Shown: in pieces, positions 10,142-19,951 of the stretch
How the letters are laid out: each line of letters opens with the position of its first letter
Position numbering within the stretch: position 1 is the stretch's first letter
DNA from: Thalassobacillus devorans
Lineage (GTDB): Bacteria > Bacillota > Bacilli > Bacillales > Halobacillaceae
Assembly: GCF_011761345.1 (NCBI RefSeq)
Contig: NZ_JAASRY010000002.1
Location: 558,001-622,000, forward strand
Reading direction: 5' to 3'
DNA: 64,000 nucleotides
The notes under the pieces: generated by a model
Seen by the model: the letters and a program-made list of their open reading frames with translations, nothing else
Databases searched by the model: none
Told to the model about the DNA's origin: nothing
Translations under genes and position numbers: made by a program

Positions 10142-11170
10142 TTAAGTGAAATATTCAAATTTGCCTTCAGGAAGGTATCTCTCAATGTATCCTTTTAAGG
10201 TATCTTTCATATCCTCTTGCTGTTCTTTTTTATAAACGTATTTGCCGATTCCGTATTTCCCCCATTTGTATTGTCGCTTTGTTTCATCCATCTCCAGCTT
10301 GGTCATCGGGTAGTTTTTTTGAATCGTCTTTTTAGCCGGCTGTGTGAAGCGGTGCTGAATCAATTCAAACGTAAGATCTTTTTTGGCGAAGTCGGGCAAT
10401 TTGGCTTCCAGCTTTTCAAATAATTCACGGTATCCTTCTTTCCAATCGTCATACAAATAAATCGGTGCGATGATAAACCCCAAAGGATAGCCGGCGTTGG
10501 CTACTTTTACGGCGGCTTCGATCCGGTCGTCCAGCTTGGAGGTGCCTGGTTCCAGATACTTGATGACATAATCAGCATTCATACTGAAGCGAAAGCGTGT
10601 CTTGCCGTTATGCCTGGCATCCAATAAATGATCGACGTGGGCAAATTTCGTTACAAAACGGAGCTTTCCATATTCAGAACCGCCGAAAAATTCGATTGCT
10701 CTTTTTAAAGAATGAGTCAAATGGTCGATGCCTACAATATCTGAGGTGCAGGCGGCTTCAAACCTTGTTTGTTCTGGAGCTCGCTCTTTCATATACTTTT
10801 CTGCAGATTCGAAAACTTCTTCTATGTTGACGTATGTCCGAATATACGGTTTGCTCCCCATCGTGGTTTGAAGATAACAGTAGTGGCAATGGCCCATGCA
10901 TCCGGTAGCTAATGGGATGGCATATTCAGCAGAAGGTTTGGATGTGTCGAATTTTAAGGTTTTTCTTACTCCTACGACAAGAGTGGATTTGGCTACGCGG
11001 TATTGCTGAAAATGATTGTCTCCTGGCAGATTCCTGACGTGATTATGGGAGGTGGTTTCTCTTATTTCGATCCCTTTATTTTCGAACTTTTCCTTAAGTT
11101 CTCTTCCAAGGGGGTACTCCAATGCCCTTGGCTCAATATACACGAGTTCTGGAATGAAGGGTTTTACCAC
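10142..11170 (-). CDS. splB: spore photoproduct lyase
   Basis: Radical SAM enzyme that reverts the UV lesion 5-thyminyl-5,6-dihydrothymine during spore germination. In this 342-residue protein the [4Fe-4S]/SAM motif CMGHCHYC places cysteines at 91, 95 and 98. The catalytic cysteine is C141 (AACTSDIVG), the same positions as in B. subtilis SplB. The gene overlaps splA by 7 nt, so they form one operon. It is direct evidence that the organism is a spore former. Confidence 0.97.
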   Translation of the reverse strand: MVKPFIPELVYIEPRALEYPLGRELKEKFENKGIEIRETTSHNHVRNLPGDNHFQQYRVAKSTLVVGVRKTLKFDTSKPSAEYAIPLATGCMGHCHYCYLQTTMGSKPYIRTYVNIEEVFESAEKYMKERAPEQTRFEAACTSDIVGIDHLTHSLKRAIEFFGGSEYGKLRFVTKFAHVDHLLDARHNGKTRFRFSMNADYVIKYLEPGTSKLDDRIEAAVKVANAGYPLGFIIAPIYLYDDWKEGYRELFEKLEAKLPDFAKKDLTFELIQHRFTQPAKKTIQKNYPMTKLEMDETKRQYKWGKYGIGKYVYKKEQQEDMKDTLKGYIERYLPEGKFEYFT

Positions 11171-11421
11171 GGGAGCTCACTCCCGCCGAAATGATCAGCG
11201 TATGCCTGTTCCGCTTCAGCTTCGGTTCGATAGATAGCTATTTCTTCTGTCAGCGGATAATAGGTTTCGTATAAAAAGAGAGCGAGCTGCTCTGTCTTTT
11301 CCGGGTTACGGACCACAGCTGCTTCCTGTATATTTGCTACATTTTGCGTATGTGGATTGCGGTAAATGACATAAACGATATCCCCTGCATCCAGCGATTC
11401 CTGGGGAATTTGAATTTCCAT
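11164..11421 (-). CDS. splA: SplA-like regulator of spl operon
   Basis: An 85-residue protein matching the TRAP-like SplA family by its conserved first half (AGDIVYVIYRNPHTQNVANIQEAAVV) and by position directly before splB with a 7-nt overlap. In B. subtilis SplA negatively affects spl expression. Start ATG at 11421, preceded by AAAGGATGG. A forespore sigma-G promoter is expected upstream but was not convincingly found. Confidence 0.85.
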   Translation of the reverse strand: MEIQIPQESLDAGDIVYVIYRNPHTQNVANIQEAAVVRNPEKTEQLALFLYETYYPLTEEIAIYRTEAEAEQAYADHFGGSELPW

Positions 11422-11531
11422 AAAATCACACCATCCTTTTGCGTCTTTTCTTCATTATTCCTCTCCAACTTTCGATTATGAACGGTTGTGGGTGGTAAAA
11501 TATGACGCCATTCTTAAATAACCGGTTTTTG

Positions 11532-11560
11532 TCCAAGTTATTTGGAAAAAATGCTACAAT
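11532..11560 (+). promoter_or_regulatory. sigma-A-type promoter for the hprK operon
   Basis: TTGGAA (11532-11537), a 17-bp spacer and TACAAT (11555-11560), 40 bp before hprK. Confidence 0.7.
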
Positions 11561-11600
11561 AGGATACAGTAATTGAGATGATAGTAGAGGAGGAGACGAT

Positions 11601-12536
11601 ATGTCGAAAGTTCGCACCCAGGACTTATTGGACAGATTCGAACTAGAATTGGTGACGGGCGAGGACGGCGTCCATCGTGAAATACATACGAGTGATATTT
11701 CCAGGCCAGGGGTGGAGATGACCGGTTACTTTAAGTTCTACCCGAAAGAACGGCTGCAGTTATTAGGAAAAACGGAATTATCTTATTTCAATGAATTGAA
11801 TACGGAAGAGCGTAAAGATCGGACGGAAAAACTATGTACAGATGTCACTCCAGGAATCGTCATTACCCGAGGTATGGATATTCCACCAGAATTGATTGAT
11901 TCCGCCAGGGAAGCTGGAGTGCCTTTAATGCGTTCTCCTTATAAAACGACTCGGGTTATCAGCCGGTTGACCAACTTTTTGGAGACAAAGTTTGCACCGT
12001 TTACTGCGATTCACGGGGTATTGGTAGATATTTATGGTATCGGAGTTTTAATCACCGGCCAAAGCGGTGTAGGTAAAAGTGAAACAGCACTGGAACTGGT
12101 GAAACGCGGCCATCGTCTTGTAGCCGATGATAGTGTGGAAATTCGCCAGGAAGACTTTGATACATTGATTGGAAATAGTCCGCCTTTGATTGAACACTTG
12201 TTAGAAATTCGGGGGCTAGGCATTATCAATGTAATGACCTTGTTTGGAGCAGGCGCAGTCCGGAATTATAAGCGGATTTCCATGGTAATGAACCTGGAAT
12301 TATGGGACCCGAAAAAGCAATATGATCGGCTGGGCCTGGATGAAGATACGATGAAGATCATGGATGTGGAAATACCAAAAGCAACGATCCCTGTCCGTCC
12401 TGGAAGAAATCTGGCTGTCATCATTGAAGTGGCGGCGATGAACTTCCGCTTAAAGCGTATGGGAGTCAACGCGGCAGAAGAATTTTCACAGCGATTGACG
12501 AATGTCATCGATCGCGAAAAGCATATGGAAGAGTAA
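11601..12536 (+). CDS. hprK: HPr kinase/phosphorylase
   Basis: Bifunctional enzyme that phosphorylates and dephosphorylates Ser46 of HPr and Crh, the signal for CcpA-dependent carbon catabolite repression. The 311-residue protein has Walker A GQSGVGKS at residues 153-160, the catalytic histidine H138 in AIHGVLVD, and the HprK signature [10 protein letters not shown] near residue 202. It heads a run hprK-lgt-yvoD-ppaX-yvoF-glpP with short gaps or overlaps. Its substrate Crh is encoded at 31.2 kb and its functional partner PpaX is three genes downstream. Confidence 0.97.
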   Translation: MSKVRTQDLLDRFELELVTGEDGVHREIHTSDISRPGVEMTGYFKFYPKERLQLLGKTELSYFNELNTEERKDRTEKLCTDVTPGIVITRGMDIPPELIDSAREAGVPLMRSPYKTTRVISRLTNFLETKFAPFTAIHGVLVDIYGIGVLITGQSGVGKSETALELVKRGHRLVADDSVEIRQEDFDTLIGNSPPLIEHLLEIRGLGIINVMTLFGAGAVRNYKRISMVMNLELWDPKKQYDRLGLDEDTMKIMDVEIPKATIPVRPGRNLAVIIEVAAMNFRLKRMGVNAAEEFSQRLTNVIDREKHMEE

Positions 12537-12548
12537 GGAGGAGTTTGT

Positions 12549-13376
12549 GTGTCGTGTAGTGCTGAAGCCCTGGATCGGGTGTTTTTACAGTTAGGCCCAT
12601 TATCCATTTACTGGTATGGTGTCATCATTGCTGCTGGTGCTTATTTGGGCCTCTGGCTGGCTGTCAGGGAAACGGAGCGGCTGGGATTAAAAAAAGACCT
12701 GATGATTGATGCAGTCGTCATTGCTATCCCGGTTGCTATTATATCTGCCAGGATTTATTACGTCATATTTGAATGGGAACGCTATGCCGGCGGTTCTCTA
12801 TTGGATATATTCGCTATATGGGAAGGTGGTATAGCAATTCATGGGGCGTTGATTGGTTCGGTAATTACTGCCATCGTCTATGCCCGGGTGAAAAAAGTAT
12901 CTGTCTGGATGCTGCTTGATATTGCTGCACCAAGTATCCTTCTAGGTCAGGCGATTGGACGCTGGGGCAATTTCATGAACCAGGAAGCCCATGGCGGCCC
13001 AGTTTCGGAAAGTTTTTATAACAACTTTATGCAGTACTTACCTGAATTTATCACCAATCAGATGTGTATCGGAGGGACAATGTATCACCCGACCTTTTTG
13101 TATGAATCAGTCTGGAATATTCTCGGATTCGTATTGCTTTTAGTACTGCGACGCTATAATCCATTGCGTGGCGAGGTGTTCCTAAGTTATGTCATCTGGT
13201 ATTCAATCGGACGCTTTTTCGTTGAAGGGCTGCGGACTGATAGCTTGTACTTAGTGGGGGATATCCGCACAGCACAGGCGATTTCAATTGTATTAGTAGT
13301 TGCGAGTATCGCAGCTATCATCTACCGCCGTAAATCGAAAATGGCGGACAAGCATTATAATGGAAAGAAAGCTTGA
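12549..13376 (+). CDS. lgt: prolipoprotein diacylglyceryl transferase
   Basis: Integral membrane enzyme that moves diacylglycerol from phosphatidylglycerol to the lipobox cysteine of prolipoproteins, the first step of lipoprotein maturation. The 275-residue protein has about seven hydrophobic segments, the motif [11 protein letters not shown] near residue 93 and the Lgt signature [14 protein letters not shown] near residue 137. The start is GTG at 12549, with AAGGAGGAG immediately after the hprK stop. One obvious substrate in this window is the oligopeptide-binding lipoprotein at 37.3-38.9 kb. Confidence 0.96.
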   Translation: MSCSAEALDRVFLQLGPLSIYWYGVIIAAGAYLGLWLAVRETERLGLKKDLMIDAVVIAIPVAIISARIYYVIFEWERYAGGSLLDIFAIWEGGIAIHGALIGSVITAIVYARVKKVSVWMLLDIAAPSILLGQAIGRWGNFMNQEAHGGPVSESFYNNFMQYLPEFITNQMCIGGTMYHPTFLYESVWNILGFVLLLVLRRYNPLRGEVFLSYVIWYSIGRFFVEGLRTDSLYLVGDIRTAQAISIVLVVASIAAIIYRRKSKMADKHYNGKKA

Positions 13377-13393
13377 GATAAGGGGGAGGACTA

Positions 13394-14350
13394 GTGAGAG
13401 GCATCATCATGAGAGGTTTAAAACAGGGCTTATCCGTGACATGGACATTAGGAAAAGTAATTTTTCCGGTTACATTGATTGTCACCATCCTCCGATTCAC
13501 ACCGGTTTTGCCATGGGCCATGGAGAAAATTGCTCCGTTCATGGCATGGCTCGGGTTGTCCGGAGAAGCAGCGGTTCCCCTTGTATTAGGTAACTTTTTA
13601 AATTTATATGCCGGCATCGCAGCCATCCTTTCTTTTGATTTTACCGTGAAAGAAGTATTTATTCTGGCTGTTATGCTATCGTTTTCTCACAATTTGCTGA
13701 TTGAATCCACCGTCGCTTCAAGAGTAGGGGTCAGCTGGTGGTTCGTCATCGGTTTTCGGCTTACTTTGGCCTTCATTTCTGCAGCAGTCATCAACCTGGT
13801 GTGGAAGGGCGGTAAAGAGATGGCAGTTTATGGACTTGCGCCTAAACAGGAAGCCACACCTGATGGCTGGGGGGAAATTGTGCTGCAAGGACTGCAGACA
13901 GCGACAATGGGCATTCTGCAATTGGCGTTGATTGTCATCCCGTTGATGGTGTTTATGCAATACTTGCGGGAAAAAGGCTGGCTGGATATATTCTCAGGCT
14001 GGGTTGCCCCAGCGACGAAATTTTTAGGGATGGAACGCAATACATCTATGACGTTGGTTGCTGGTTTGACGATTGGACTGGCTTATGGCGCAGGCATGAT
14101 GATTCAGGCAGTAAAGGAAGATGGAGTTTCAAGGAAAGATATGTACCTGGCAATGATATTTCTGGTTTCCTGCCACGCCGTTGTAGAGGATACACTAATA
14201 TTTATTCCACTCGGTATCCCGGTATGGCCGCTCCTGGCATTTCGACTGATTACTGCCATTTTATTAACCGCTGCTATCGGTTTCGTATGGAATAGGCTAG
14301 AAAAGAATAGAGAGGAACACATCCATGAGCATAAATACAATACTCTTTGA
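13394..14350 (+). CDS. yvoD: YvoD-like nucleoside recognition domain membrane protein
   Basis: A 318-residue polytopic membrane protein with two Gate/nucleoside-recognition repeats, each carrying conserved glycines and polar residues (first around [14 protein letters not shown] and SHNLLIES, second around [13 protein letters not shown] and SCHAVVEDT). The family is annotated by homology only; its transported substrate is unknown. GTG at 13394 sits 5 nt after GGGGGAGG and is preferred; ATG at 13409 is possible. It overlaps ppaX by 26 nt. The place between lgt and ppaX is conserved with B. subtilis yvoD. Confidence 0.82.
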   Translation: MRGIIMRGLKQGLSVTWTLGKVIFPVTLIVTILRFTPVLPWAMEKIAPFMAWLGLSGEAAVPLVLGNFLNLYAGIAAILSFDFTVKEVFILAVMLSFSHNLLIESTVASRVGVSWWFVIGFRLTLAFISAAVINLVWKGGKEMAVYGLAPKQEATPDGWGEIVLQGLQTATMGILQLALIVIPLMVFMQYLREKGWLDIFSGWVAPATKFLGMERNTSMTLVAGLTIGLAYGAGMMIQAVKEDGVSRKDMYLAMIFLVSCHAVVEDTLIFIPLGIPVWPLLAFRLITAILLTAAIGFVWNRLEKNREEHIHEHKYNTL

Positions 14351-14963
14351 TTTAGATGGTACATTAATTGATACAAATGAATTGATTATCTCGTCTTTTA
14401 CGCACACTACGGAACAATACGGGAACAGATTGTACTCCCGCGAGGAAATTATGAGCTTCATCGGGCCACCGCTTAGAGAAAGTCTCGCGAAGATAGATAA
14501 AGACAGGGTGGAAGAACTGGTTAATGTTTACCGTGAGCATAATATTAAGCATCATGATGAGTTAGTGGAAGCATATCCTACTGTAGTGGAAACCATCGAA
14601 ATTTTAAAAGAAAAAGGTTATAAACTGGGAATTGTTACGACAAAGATGCGTCAAACCGTTGAGATGGGGCTGAAACTAACAGGATTAAAAGAATCTTTTC
14701 CAGTTGTTGTCACCTTGGATGATGTGACCAATGCGAAACCAGATCCTGAACCGATAAATAAGGCGCTTGAGCAACTGGGCTCCACTGCTTCCGAGACGCT
14801 GATGGTTGGAGATAATACTCATGATATATTAGCAGGCAAGAATGCCGGGACAAAGACAGCGGGCGTTGCCTGGACAATCAAGGGGAAGGAAGTATTGGAA
14901 GCGCTGGAACCTGATTTTATGTTGACCGAGATGAGGGAGATATTAGATATCATAGGGGGATGA
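14325..14963 (+). CDS. ppaX: pyrophosphatase PpaX
   Basis: HAD-superfamily phosphatase. It hydrolyses the pyrophosphate released when HprK dephosphorylates HPr-Ser46-P by phosphorolysis. The 212-residue protein has HAD motif [10 protein letters not shown] at residues 9-17, motif II TT in GIVTTKMR near residue 107, motif III Lys in NAKPDPEP near residue 141, and motif IV VGDNTHD near residue 165. Co-transcription with hprK supports this assignment over a generic phosphoglycolate phosphatase. Confidence 0.92.
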   Translation: MSINTILFDLDGTLIDTNELIISSFTHTTEQYGNRLYSREEIMSFIGPPLRESLAKIDKDRVEELVNVYREHNIKHHDELVEAYPTVVETIEILKEKGYKLGIVTTKMRQTVEMGLKLTGLKESFPVVVTLDDVTNAKPDPEPINKALEQLGSTASETLMVGDNTHDILAGKNAGTKTAGVAWTIKGKEVLEALEPDFMLTEMREILDIIGG

Positions 14964-14969
14964 ACACCC

Positions 14970-15515
14970 ATGCGTAAGACAGAGAGGTATCGTGTTGATC
15001 ATGGCAATTCATTATGGCATATCTATAAAACAGTTCCCTTTTGGAAAGTAGTCAGGAATTTCCTTGTCATCCAGGCTGCCAGATACACTCCATTTCTTGG
15101 GATGAAAAATTGGCTATACCGTAAATTTCTCCGTATGGAGGTAGGGAATCAGACAGCTTTTGCTCTGATGGTGATGCTCGATGTCATGTTCCCGGAAAAG
15201 ATTTTTGTCGGTGAAAATAGCGTAATTGGATATAATACTACGATTCTCGCGCATGAATATTTAATTAAAGAATACCGGCTTGGGGACGTCAGAATCGGGA
15301 GTGAAGTCATGATCGGCGCAAACTCAACCATTCTTCCGGGAGTAGAAATTGGTGATGGCGCAATTGTTTCTGCAGGTACCCTGGTTCATAAAGATGTGCC
15401 CGCGGGTTGCTTCGTCGGAGGTAATCCAATGCGGATCATCTATAACGAAGAGGAGCTGCAGGAACGAATGGACCGGGATGAATTCTTTGCGACGGAAGGC
15501 AGACCGGAACTATGA
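14970..15515 (+). CDS. yvoF: YvoF-like hexapeptide-repeat acyltransferase
   Basis: A 181-residue acyltransferase of the left-handed beta-helix (hexapeptide repeat) class, with repeat-like stretches IGSEVMIGANSTILPGVEIGDGAIVSAGTLVHKDVPAG at about 111-148 and a C-terminal GGNPMRIIY typical of maltose O-acetyltransferase relatives. Substrate unknown. It lies 6 nt after ppaX and overlaps glpP by 4 nt, as in the B. subtilis yvo cluster. Confidence 0.82.
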   Translation: MRKTERYRVDHGNSLWHIYKTVPFWKVVRNFLVIQAARYTPFLGMKNWLYRKFLRMEVGNQTAFALMVMLDVMFPEKIFVGENSVIGYNTTILAHEYLIKEYRLGDVRIGSEVMIGANSTILPGVEIGDGAIVSAGTLVHKDVPAGCFVGGNPMRIIYNEEELQERMDRDEFFATEGRPEL

Positions 15516-16054
15516 TTGAGCAGAAAATTCTCCCTGCCGTGAAAAAGATAAAGGATTTTGAAAAGCTGCTGGAGAGCGACAGTGATTATATCGTTTTATT
15601 GGATACGAGAGTTTCCCAGTTGAAGCATTTGGTTCGATATGGCCAAAAGGCAGGGAAAAGTGTGTTCGTCCACACGGATTTAATTCAAGGTTTAAAGACG
15701 GACGATTATGGCATGGAATTTCTCGGTCAGGATATCAAGCCGGATGGTGTCATTTCTACAAGAGCCAGTGTGATTCAACAGAGTAAAAGGTATCGTATGA
15801 CAGCTATACAGCGAATGTTTTTGATTGATAGTCATGCGATAGATCATAACCTGAAACTGATCCAGAAAACAAAGCCGGATTATGTCGAACTGCTTCCGGG
15901 TATCTTACCGGAGCAAATAGCATTTATCAAAGAAACCTTGGGAATCCCTATCATAGCAGGCGGTCTTATCCGCAATCATCAGGAAGTCAATCAGGCAATT
16001 GAAGCCGGTGCTACTGCTATTTCAACATCACGCAGCGATTTATGGAATTTCTAA
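15512..16054 (+). CDS. glpP: glycerol uptake operon antiterminator
   Basis: RNA-binding antiterminator that, with glycerol-3-phosphate, stops termination in glp leader RNAs. The 180-residue protein is a TIM-barrel-like GlpP family member with GVISTRASVIQQSKR near residue 86, YVELLPG near residue 127 and IIAGGLIRNHQEV near residue 146. It is the last gene of the hprK operon. Its presumed target, the glpD leader terminator (16646-16704), lies about 0.6 kb downstream, beyond repeat R2. glpF and glpK, which stand between glpP and glpD in B. subtilis, are not in this window. Confidence 0.9.
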   Translation: MIEQKILPAVKKIKDFEKLLESDSDYIVLLDTRVSQLKHLVRYGQKAGKSVFVHTDLIQGLKTDDYGMEFLGQDIKPDGVISTRASVIQQSKRYRMTAIQRMFLIDSHAIDHNLKLIQKTKPDYVELLPGILPEQIAFIKETLGIPIIAGGLIRNHQEVNQAIEAGATAISTSRSDLWNF

Positions 16055-16075
16055 ATCACTGCTTTTTTCAGGTAA

Positions 16076-16556
16076 GCCCCCTTTAATTGAATACTCAGTT
16101 TCAAGATATATTGTTTCCGTTACGATAGTAACGGTGTGGAAGTCCGGGAAATCACTCGCTTTCCATGGGCGTACGGTGAGCTTCCTCAGGCTAAAGCCCT
16201 GCGGGATCTCACCGCTCATGTTCATCCCATAGGACTTTGAGAAATACTTCCTCGAAAAGACACCGTACGAAGGAAATGCATAGCACTTTCGAGGAGTCTC
16301 GCAATTTCCCGGCCGTCATGCGTTTATTAGTGTCTCGAAGCTTCTATCAAAAATAGTATGCTTTTGGCAGAAGCACGATCAATTTAGCATTATAACAGGA
16401 TTCTCTTCACAAATTAGGTTTAAATTTTCCAAGCACGATTTCGAGTACCTTATATGGCAAAGGGCTTGCCGTCTTCCCCGCGGAAAGCGAATCCTTCCCC
16501 AACGCCCCTTAACTTCAACTATTATCTCGAAATCAAGTCTTCGACTTGATAGTTGA
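16076..16556. repeat. long palindromic intergenic repeat, copy R2 (composite)
   Basis: Occupies the gap between glpP and the glpD promoter. It begins AAGCCCCCTTTAATTGAATACTCAGTTTC and ends ATCTCGAAATCAAGTCTTCG, as in R1 and R3. The left core (16143-16312) is of the R4 type, with CCGGGAAAT on one side and ATTTCCCGG on the other. It is interrupted by a 60-bp hairpin. The right part (16462-16500) is a half core of the R1 type (GGCTTGCCGTCTTCC, CCGCGGAAAGCGAATCC). About 145 bp of AT-rich sequence separates the two. Confidence 0.8.
16230..16293. repeat. hairpin insertion nested in repeat R2
   Basis: Between CCCATAGGA and the conserved GTCTCGCAATTTCCCGG there are about 60 extra bases. They carry TCCTCGAAA (16249-16257) and TTTCGAGGA (16287-16295) as inverted arms. 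In copy R4 the reverse complement of 49960-49984 shows the same two flanks joined directly. Confidence 0.6.
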
Positions 16557-16581
16557 GAGTTCTTTGTTTTGTAAATCTTGA

Positions 16582-16610
16582 TTGTATAATGAAAAAGCTA
16601 CTGCTATAAT
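16582..16610 (+). promoter_or_regulatory. promoter of glpD
   Basis: TTGTAT (16582-16587), a 17-bp spacer and TATAAT (16605-16610). A second TATAAT at 16585-16590 overlaps the -35 and could serve an alternative start. Confidence 0.6.
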
Positions 16611-16645
16611 AAAAGTAAGTTAATAAGATTCGGTTGGAGAAACGG

Positions 16646-16704
16646 AGAGACCACGCTGCTTTATAGACTTGGCTATAAAGCATGTTCGTGGTCTCTTTTT
16701 TTTC
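16646..16704 (+). terminator. glpD leader terminator, likely GlpP-controlled attenuator
   Basis: A 10-bp stem AGAGACCACG (16646-16655) with CGTGGTCTCT (16687-16696) is extended by an inner GCTTTATAG/CTATAAAGC stem and followed by eight T. It lies between the glpD promoter and its start codon, about 35 nt into the transcript. This is the arrangement known for GlpP antitermination in B. subtilis. Confidence 0.85.
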
Positions 16705-16809
16705 GTTAGCCTGCTCTTTTGCCATACATGAAATAAGAGATTACGGGTAAAGGAAATATAGGGTGAATTCAACCGCATCATAAGTATAGACACAAGGAGA
16801 GGTTTAATA

Positions 16810-18483
16810 ATGAGTCAATTTTCAAGTTATGAACGTCAGGAAACATTGAAAAGCATGACCGAAGAGCAATTGGATGTTTTGATCATAGGGGGAGGTATTA
16901 CAGGAGCGGGTATAGCCATGGATGCCGCATCGCGTGGGATGAAAACAGCAGTTGTAGAAATGCAGGATTTTGCAGCAGGAACCTCCAGCAGATCGACGAA
17001 GCTGGTTCACGGTGGTCTGCGATATTTAAAACAATTTGAAGTGAAAATGGTGGCAGAAGTAGGGAAAGAAAGAGAAATTGTCTTTCAAAATGGCCCGCAT
17101 GTGACTACGCCCGAATGGATGATGCTGCCCTTCCACAAAGGGGGGACATTCGGCCCTCTTTCCACCAACCTTGGCCTGCGTGTCTATGATTACCTTGCCG
17201 GTGTCAAAAAATCAGAACGGAGAACCATGTTTTCAGCAGAAGAAGCGATAGAACGGGAGCCGTTGATTAAACGTGATAATTTGAGGGGCGCAGGTTTTTA
17301 TGTGGAATATAAAACGGATGATGCACGCTTGACATTGGAAGTATTGAAAAAGGCGGTAGAGCATGGTGCCCTGGCAGCCAACTATGCTAAAGTGGTCGAC
17401 TTCAGCTACGACAATGAAGCTAAAATTACCGGTGCTATTATAGAAGATCAAACCGACGGAAGGCGTTACACAATTCGTGCGAAAAAAATAATAAATGCAG
17501 GTGGTCCATGGGTGGATCACCTGCGTGAAATTGACGGTTCCAAAAAAGGGAAAACCCTTCATTTGACGAAAGGTGTTCACTTGGTTTTCGATGGAAAACG
17601 TTTCCCACTAAGGCAAGCAATCTACTTTGACACTCCAGACGGACGAATGGTTTTCGCGATTCCCCGCGATGGAAAAACATATGTCGGGACGACCGATACA
17701 ACTTATGAAGGGGATATTGCACATCCAACCATGACGGAAGAAGATCGCGCATATTTAATCGATTCGATCAATTACATGTTCCCGACGGTGGATATCACCG
17801 TGGAAGATGTTGAATCGAGCTGGGCAGGTTTACGACCGTTGATTCATGAAGAAGGGAAAGACCCATCTGAAATTTCCCGGAAAGATGAGATATTCATTTC
17901 TGATTCCGGACTTATTTCCATGGCTGGTGGGAAACTGACCGGCTATCGCAAAATGGCGGAAACAGCAATCGATCTTGTCCGTGACATGTTTATGGAAGAT
18001 GAAGGAATCCGCTATTCTGATTCAGAGACAAAGCATATGCCAATTTCGGGTGGAAATGTTGGCGGAGCAAAAAGATTTGAGAAATATCTGGAGGAAAGAA
18101 CAAGCCAGGGAAAATCGATCGGGCTTCCTGAGGAAAAGGCACGAGAACTGGCAGATTTATATGGATCAAATGTCGGTCTTGTCTTCGATTTTTATGAACA
18201 AGGAAAAGATAGGGCAGAGACAGCAGGTATCGATCGTGTCGCATTTGCGATGTTGCAATATGGTCTGGAATACGAACTGGTCTATCGTCCAGTTGACTTC
18301 TTCGTTCGGCGAACCGGGGCTTTATTCTTTAACATTGACTGGGTCCACCAGCACAAAGATGCGGTAATTGCTTATATGGCAAAAGAACTGAACTGGAACG
18401 AGACGCAGAAAAGAGCTTATAGGAAAGAATTAGACCAGCTTTTGAAAGAAGCTGTAGAACCTGCAGAGCCAATGATGGCTTAG
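16810..18483 (+). CDS. glpD: glycerol-3-phosphate dehydrogenase (FAD)
   Basis: Membrane-associated flavoprotein that oxidises glycerol-3-phosphate to dihydroxyacetone phosphate and passes electrons to menaquinone. The 557-residue protein has the FAD-binding GGGITGAGIAMDAASRG near residue 27, the GlpD signature SSRSTKLVHGGLRYLKQFE near residue 59, and a C-terminal glycerol-3-phosphate oxidase helical domain (about 420-540). Start ATG at 16810 behind AAGGAGAGG. It is monocistronic, driven by its own promoter and leader attenuator. Confidence 0.97.
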   Translation: MSQFSSYERQETLKSMTEEQLDVLIIGGGITGAGIAMDAASRGMKTAVVEMQDFAAGTSSRSTKLVHGGLRYLKQFEVKMVAEVGKEREIVFQNGPHVTTPEWMMLPFHKGGTFGPLSTNLGLRVYDYLAGVKKSERRTMFSAEEAIEREPLIKRDNLRGAGFYVEYKTDDARLTLEVLKKAVEHGALAANYAKVVDFSYDNEAKITGAIIEDQTDGRRYTIRAKKIINAGGPWVDHLREIDGSKKGKTLHLTKGVHLVFDGKRFPLRQAIYFDTPDGRMVFAIPRDGKTYVGTTDTTYEGDIAHPTMTEEDRAYLIDSINYMFPTVDITVEDVESSWAGLRPLIHEEGKDPSEISRKDEIFISDSGLISMAGGKLTGYRKMAETAIDLVRDMFMEDEGIRYSDSETKHMPISGGNVGGAKRFEKYLEERTSQGKSIGLPEEKARELADLYGSNVGLVFDFYEQGKDRAETAGIDRVAFAMLQYGLEYELVYRPVDFFVRRTGALFFNIDWVHQHKDAVIAYMAKELNWNETQKRAYRKELDQLLKEAVEPAEPMMA

Positions 18484-18495
18484 TTTTTTATAGTT

Positions 18496-18533
18496 ACCCC
18501 CGTCCGGAAAACGATTGTTTTCCGGACGGGGGT
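18496..18533 (+). terminator. strong hairpin after glpD
   Basis: CCCCCGTCCGGAAAAC (18497-18512) pairs with GTTTTCCGGACGGGGG (18517-18532) around a 4-nt loop. The T tail is short, so termination may rest on hairpin strength. Confidence 0.7.
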
Positions 18534-18685
18534 TCTGCATTTAGCCAATAAAAATTAAAAATAAGCTACTAACATGCTAAAATCGGCTAATATAAGGAGA
18601 GGTACATATACTAATTTGATTAATTAGGTGACAAAGGGGTTCTACTCGGTCGCGAAAAGGGAACAAATAAAAGAGCCAGTTTTGT

Positions 18686-18714
18686 TTGACGGACTATCTT
18701 TATTACGTTATCAT
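18686..18714 (+). promoter_or_regulatory. promoter of the his operon
   Basis: TTGACG (18686-18691), a 17-bp spacer and TATCAT (18709-18714). No T-box (AGGGTGGNACCGCG) or histidine leader peptide is seen in the 280 bases between glpD and hisZ. Confidence 0.65.
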
Positions 18715-18766
18715 ATTAGCAAGCTAAAGGATTCGAATAGATTTTCTAAAAGAAAGGATGCACTCC

Positions 18767-19951
18767 ATGGCAAAGCGGTTAATGTTTGAAAAGCCACTGG
18801 GAATGCGGGACACGCTTCCCTTTTTTTATAATCAGAAGAAACAAGCTCGTGAATTATTGACGGAAGAAATCTCAAACTTCGGCTACATGTTTATGGATAC
18901 ACCAATACTGGAGTATTATGAGACAGTCGGGGAAGCGAGTGCTACCTTGGACCAGCAATTGTTCAAACTCCTGGATCAACAAGGTCATTCCCTTGTATTG
19001 CGACCGGATATGACTGCTCCGATTGCGCGTGTGGCCGCATCTCAGCTCAAGCGTGCAGAGTTCCCGCTTCGTTTGGCCTATGATGGACCGGTTTTTCGTG
19101 CGCAGCAGACAGAAGGAGGAAAGCCGGCCCAATTTGAACAGGTTGGAACAGAACTGATCGGCGATCATTCGTCTTATGGGGATGCCGAAGTAATTGCCTT
19201 GTTGATCCGTTCTCTTCAACGGGCAGGTTTGCAAGATTTTCAGATTACAATCGGTCATGTCGGATACGTCCGTTGCTTTTTCAAAGAAATACTAGGCGAT
19301 GACGATCCAGCATTAACAGAAGAATTAATGAGCTACCTCTATCGGAAAAATCACGTTGGCTACCAGGAAGCGGTTAAAGCTCTTCCATTAAATGAGGAAG
19401 CAAAGCGCGCATTGATGGGGCTGTTGAAGTTGCGGGGAGAAGATGAAGTGTTCGACCAAAGCAAGTCGCTTGCCCGTAATCAGGAATGCCTGCAGGCTAT
19501 TAATGAACTGAAGCAGCTGTACAAAATACTGAAGCAGTATCAAGTGGAGCAGTACGTCAGTTTCGACCTCAACTTGATCAGTCATATGGACTATTACACT
19601 GGCATTCTTTTTGAGGGGTATGCCCCTAACTTAGGCTCTTTGTTATGTAATGGCGGACGTTATGATCAATTGCTTCCTTCTTTCCAATTGAATGCATCTG
19701 CTACCGGATTCGCCATCCACCTGGAACGTCTGGTAGAAGCGCTTGCCAAACAGTCTAACGGAGACGAACGGATTGGCATCCTGGTTGATGACGATACATT
19801 TGCTGATGGGTTAAAGCAGGCGCAGGACCTTCGACAAGAAGGGAAAAGCGTATTACTGCAGCATGTAGATCAGGTTCCTGACCTGCAGCAATTCAAAGCA
19901 GAACTTGTAGAAGCGATTGATTTGACGACAGGAGGTGGCCATGATGCGTAA
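18767..19951 (+). CDS. hisZ: ATP phosphoribosyltransferase regulatory subunit
   Basis: HisRS-like protein without tRNA-charging function. It forms the hetero-octamer with short-form HisG and mediates histidine feedback. The 394-residue protein has class II synthetase motifs: motif 2-like [14 protein letters not shown] region near residue 106 ([12 protein letters not shown]) and motif 3-like GGRYDQLL near residue 299. The start is taken as ATG at 18767, because the earlier ATG at 18758 directly abuts the Shine-Dalgarno GAAAGG. It heads a compact eight-gene his operon. Confidence 0.95.
   Translation: MAKRLMFEKPLGMRDTLPFFYNQKKQARELLTEEISNFGYMFMDTPILEYYETVGEASATLDQQLFKLLDQQGHSLVLRPDMTAPIARVAASQLKRAEFPLRLAYDGPVFRAQQTEGGKPAQFEQVGTELIGDHSSYGDAEVIALLIRSLQRAGLQDFQITIGHVGYVRCFFKEILGDDDPALTEELMSYLYRKNHVGYQEAVKALPLNEEAKRALMGLLKLRGEDEVFDQSKSLARNQECLQAINELKQLYKILKQYQVEQYVSFDLNLISHMDYYTGILFEGYAPNLGSLLCNGGRYDQLLPSFQLNASATGFAIHLERLVEALAKQSNGDERIGILVDDDTFADGLKQAQDLRQEGKSVLLQHVDQVPDLQQFKAELVEAIDLTTGGGHDA

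Noticed and set aside
11430-11520. Sigma-G promoter for splAB
   Set aside because: CATAAT-like and TCATAT-like boxes are present on the minus strand, but spacing and fit to the sigma-G consensus are poor.
18540-18766. T-box or histidine leader peptide before hisZ
   Set aside because: No AGGGTGGNACCGCG motif, no run of His codons and no terminator hairpin is seen; only a sigma-A promoter.
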